From Rosa chinensis (taxonomy: Eukaryota; Streptophyta; Magnoliopsida; Rosales; Rosaceae): DNA of 64,000 nucleotides. The notes below the pieces were generated by a model. It was not told the origin of the DNA. It worked only from the letters and a program-made list of their open reading frames with translations, and did no database searches. Both the position numbers and the translations under genes were made by a program. Below, piece after piece: positions 60,578 through 64,000 of the stretch. Positions within the stretch are counted from its first letter, which is position 1; the number at the start of each line of letters is the position of its first letter. The stretch spans positions 5,440,001 through 5,504,000 of the forward strand of contig NC_037094.1 of NCBI RefSeq assembly GCF_002994745.2. Direction: 5' to 3'.

Positions 60578-60710
60578 TTTTTCAGCAACGGGAAGTTTTC
60601 TGTGCAACTGCTTTCCGAAGAAAAGTTACCCAGAATTTAAATTCTCTGAAGCTCAGTAATCATCATCAATAGGTGCTGAAAAGTGGAATTGGGGATTTAT
60701 GGATTTGGTG
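60578..60710 (+). pseudogene. Fragment of an ERF118-like C-terminus with one repeat unit
   Basis: 'tttttcagcaacgggaag', 'tgtgcaactgctttccgaag' and 'ggggatttatggatttggtg' align with 54723-54820 and about 54995-55020 of the ERF gene. The copy has one unit where the gene has three, and its frame is broken. With 60960-61190 (matching 56090-56330) it marks a decayed segmental copy of the ERF 3' region. Confidence 0.75.
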
Positions 60711-61400
60711 CAAGACTATCTCAACTAAATGAAATGAGGGTATAACCAAGTCAGCACACCATATGGAAAAGGATCACATATGGAAAAGGATGGCTAACCA
60801 CAAGCTTCTAATCAGAGTAATTTTTGAAATTGATTATACAACAGTCATGTTTATACAATAATGATACAACCATAATGTCAAGAACATTCCCTTCCCCAAT
60901 AAATACTACCGTTACTAATTCCTGAACATAATTCATACTACCGTTTCATAATAATCTCGAAAAGCTGGGTATCTTAAGATGGGGTCAGAGCTTTCAGCGG
61001 ACCAAAACCTTTAAAATGTAAGACGCCAGGCTAAGGCTTAAACTGAAAATGGTAGTAGTCAAGGCCTACTGCTGTCATCTACGGAAAGCCAGTTCACATA
61101 CAAGAGCAAGATGATCGCTCCCACATCTCTGCCAAGAAAAACTGAACTTGAGAAATGCACAACGAATGCAGTATAGAGAAAATCAAGGGTACATGTCAAT
61201 TTTTCTTAGAATACTTTCTCTGGGCCCATTTGGCTTATCAAACCAAGTTTTCAGGCCAAGGTTTTTACTATGAGTAGTTAAGTAAACAGTTCACTTTCTT
61301 CTTTAACCAAAGAAGAAGTTTATATATCTACAACTGAATTCCTTTAGAGCAGCACTTGACAATGATTTAGCGTCTTCATTGAAATGTTTTAATTTAATTA
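60711..61400. other. Decayed duplicate of the ERF downstream flank
   Basis: 60960-61190 aligns with 56090-56330. The rest shows nothing. No terminal exon for the CCR4-like gene was found here on the minus strand. Confidence 0.5.
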
Positions 61401-61410
61401 AATTTAACTA

Positions 61411-64000
61411 TTACTCCAGTCTATGTGACTGATGATGCACAAAAGAATTGGTGACAGGTGGTACCTTGCTGGGGAGTCCTCCCATTCCTTTTAAAGTGTC
61501 GATGGGTAACGTTTCAAGAACTCTGACCGGAACAAGCTCCTCCGTATGCCTGTCACCCGATGATTTCAGCAAACAGAAGCATTTATTATATGTAAACAGT
61601 AAAAACTGTGCATTTTCAAGTTCAATGAAATACCATATATAATCAACAGTTCCCAAAAACTTGGAGTGGTATGATGTTGCCAAGGGTTCTCCACACCTAT
61701 CTCTTGTTCTGCGACTACCCTGCAGAAAACAGCATAGAGCATGAGACAAATAAGGTATATATTTCGAATAAAATAACTCCCAATCCAAAGTCACAACTTT
61801 GCTGGAATTTTTCTAAGATCAGATGATTACAATTGTGTCATACACTCATACTCATGCCTAATTGCAAGCATTTGTTATCCATCTGGTGGAATAAGATATA
61901 ACACATTACCAAGCACAATCAAGTGCTTGGAAATTTAGTTTCTATGAAGATGTATGAGTTGGAATTCTGAAGCTCGAATAAATGCAATAGTAGAGAAGAG
62001 CTAAGGTCTTACAGGTACTCCAAGATATGCACTGCCAAGCTTTAGATGGTGTTGGAGATGAGTGACTTCTTCACAGCCCGTTGCAAGCCTTACTTCTTCC
62101 GCACTCCATCTATAAAAGAATGGCTTTCCATACCTGTTATACGTGAAGGTTCTGTACTGCGATTCAAATTCAATCTGTCCTGAGACACGTCTGCGGTCAT
62201 GTCGTTGGATGTCTAACTGCAACAAAACTCCAGCAACAATTGCAAAATGAAACTAGCACAGCAGAGAAAAAAAGAAAGAAAAAAGGTAATAATAAAGAGG
62301 AGGGGGCCCAGACTCACCTGAGATGAAGCTAGAAACTGGTAAATAGGACTCTGAGCATTTGACATAAAAGAAAAGGTAAGGTATAAGATGATAATGAGGT
62401 ATAAATAGTATATGAAGCATCTCAATCAAACCAATAAAATAAATGATATCATCATTGTGATCTCACCTGTGGAGTGCTATTTAGATCCCCAGCAATTATA
62501 ACAGGGATAGATCCCCACTCTAGTGATAGCTTGTAAGCTTTTTCAAGAAACAGTCGAACCTACACCATGGTTTACAACCAATGCTTAATGAATAATCATA
62601 GTTGAGGATATTACAAGCAATATTATTGCATAACCACAGTTAATTCAATATCGGATAAAAGAATACCTGCCCTAGCTTGATATCTCCACGGCTAGGGTTG
62701 AATAGGACATGTATATTCCCAATCACTAAGCTTCTACTTCGGGTACATGGCCTCCTATATGTATGAATATCAGTCATGGGAAAGACCACACCAATATGTG
62801 ATGTTAACCACATTCAACAAAAATGATATGCAAACACAGACAAATAAAACTTACATTGATGTATCAGGAGGTACATCTGACTCTAATTGATCTTGCAACT
62901 AAGCCACAAGCGATTAAATTAGACAATACATTTGGAAGCATAAATGGCCTCGCACATCAAATGAAAATACACAAAACAGACGGGGTTCCTTGACATCCGC
63001 TCTTTCTGAGATGTCACCAGAAGTCACAGATCTAAAACAGCACAATGCCAAGTATAACTGGACTGATTGAATAAACATGTATTGAGTTCCAAAGGGTAAA
63101 AGGGGCCTAACAACAAAGATGTGCATACTCAATAGAATATGCTACTTGACAGGGATGCTACACAAGTACATAAACAAACAGTATTAACACAATGGCTCAT
63201 CAACGTGCATTTTCAACTTAAGGATAGAATACATGAAACCCCCTATATGAAAATTAAAGTAAGTCCAAGTACCTTTAAAACACAAAATTGAGCAACATTA
63301 TGACGAAGGCCAAAACTTTGGAACTCTATACTTTCTTGATGCAAAAGGCTAAACCTGCGTTCAAAATATGAGTTGGTTAAGAGCTGGAGATAGAAATTAA
63401 TCAATAATATATTAAGAAATACTAACAGCCCCAACATGTGACTATAGTAAAAGCATGCCTGTATTGAACAAAAAACTAGATAGGCTACACAATCAATTTA
63501 TAACCATCCATCGTGTTTCTTTAAGCCTAAAAGCCTGCCTCAAGTAACTGGAAAGCCAGGAGATTCAAGAATTCAAACATAGAAGTCAAATTGACATGGC
63601 TGGGACTTGCAATTTTCAAAGGTATCATGAAACCTTACATGTCCTGTTTCCAAAATATAGCACATCCATCACTTACTTCACCAGTGCGTGCCTGAAGATA
63701 ATTAGTAATCAAAAATATGTGTCAATGTAGGAGGTATTTGATAAGTAATTACACAATAAAAAGGAATGTTGAAGCTACCTTGTACACACCTTCCAACCCA
63801 TCTTTCCGGAACTTATGAGCTAAATCATCGAAACGATCGACCTCCTACCATCCATATACAAGTACAAGTAACATATGAAACCAATCCTATTGATAACAGT
63901 AGGCAAAAAAATAAGTAAAAACATTTTGATCCACAGTCTATACCTGAAAACATACAATGCTAGCATTGTAACTCTTGACCTCCTTTCGTATAAGCCTCCT
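61411..64000 (-). CDS. CCR4-type deadenylase (endonuclease/exonuclease/phosphatase family), partial; 5' end outside the window
   Basis: Exons on the minus strand: >64000-63944, 63844-63779, 63691-63639, 63354-63273, 62898-62855, 62754-62667, 62559-62467, 62350-62318, 62216-62013, 61719-61634 and 61549-61465. All have GT-AG borders and joining phases. The product shows SYNASIVCFQEVDRFDDLAH (the catalytic Glu), GCAIFWKQDMF, LVIGNIHVLFNPSRGDIKLG, SIPVIIAGDLNSTPQSPIYQ (catalytic Asp/Asn), FFYRWSAEEV and KFLGTVDYIWHTEELVPV. This fits plant 'carbon catabolite repressor 4 homolog' proteins of the 5/6 type, Mg-dependent poly(A) shortening enzymes of mRNA decay. The last exon, expected to carry the SDH catalytic motif, is not found downstream. 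Without it the frame reads from 61465 into the intron to TAA at 61411-61413, adding about 17 unrelated residues. Confidence 0.85.
61720..62012 (-). other. Intron of the CCR4-like gene
   Basis: AT-rich, GT-AG bordered; nothing else seen. The intron 62899-63272 holds an open but phase-incompatible stretch (see rejected). Confidence 0.6.

Noticed and set aside
62914..63132. Extra exon of the CCR4-like gene in intron 62899-63272
   Set aside because: The only good acceptor (TTTTAG before ATCTGTG) puts it in a phase that reads into a stop, whereas direct joining of the flanking exons keeps the frame.

Overview
The window is nuclear DNA of a dicot plant. Genes have short exons with GT-AG introns, spacers are AT-rich, and most of the sequence is transposable elements. 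The repeat style and gene families suggest a rosid, perhaps Rosaceae, but that is only a guess. No rRNA, tRNA or CRISPR was recognised.

Host genes. (1) 96-3042 (-), a six-exon gene for a 161-residue coiled-coil protein. (2) 7421-8128 (-), an intronless acidic, disordered protein. (3) 32133-32600 (-), an intronless NIMIN-type NPR1-interacting protein with an EAR motif. (4) 53411-55177 (+), an ERF118/CRF-like AP2 transcription factor preceded by a spliced 80-codon upstream ORF. (5) 56691-58028 (+), an intronless exopolygalacturonase. (6) 59161-60249 (+), an F-box/LRR pseudogene. (7) 61411-64000 (-), the 3' part of a CCR4-like deadenylase gene that runs off the window and seems to lack its last catalytic exon.

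Mobile DNA. Many elements could be bounded exactly by target-site duplications (TSDs). 14578-22620 is a Ty1/copia element (TSD CCGCC) that itself carries a solo LTR (14729-15234, TSD ATAAT) and a hAT-type element (19691-20482, TSD CTTGATGA). 23776-24383 is a TRIM on the minus strand (TSD AGTAG). 24546-25514 is a retroposon with an 18-bp TSD. 26310-27380 is a Mutator-like element (TSD TTCATTTTG) with a relative at 11136-11976. 29201-30760 is a long-TIR Mutator-like element carrying non-transposon DNA. 42814-43455 is a second hAT-type element. A LINE remnant (about 44580-48613) is split by a 2.6-kb solo LTR (45918-48506, TSD CCTTG). A second, 3.1-kb LTR occupies 49178-52302.

Endogenous pararetrovirus. 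33.6-41.13 kb holds a nearly full-length caulimovirid copy on the minus strand: tRNA-Met primer site, movement/coat-protein region, aspartic protease, reverse transcriptase, RNase H and a TATA promoter. The whole polyprotein lies in one frame broken by only three stop codons, and it continues about 435 residues beyond RNase H into a region I cannot assign.

The 54.7-61.2 kb block shows local duplication: a decayed piece of the ERF gene's 3' end and its downstream flank recurs beside the damaged 3' end of the CCR4-like gene.
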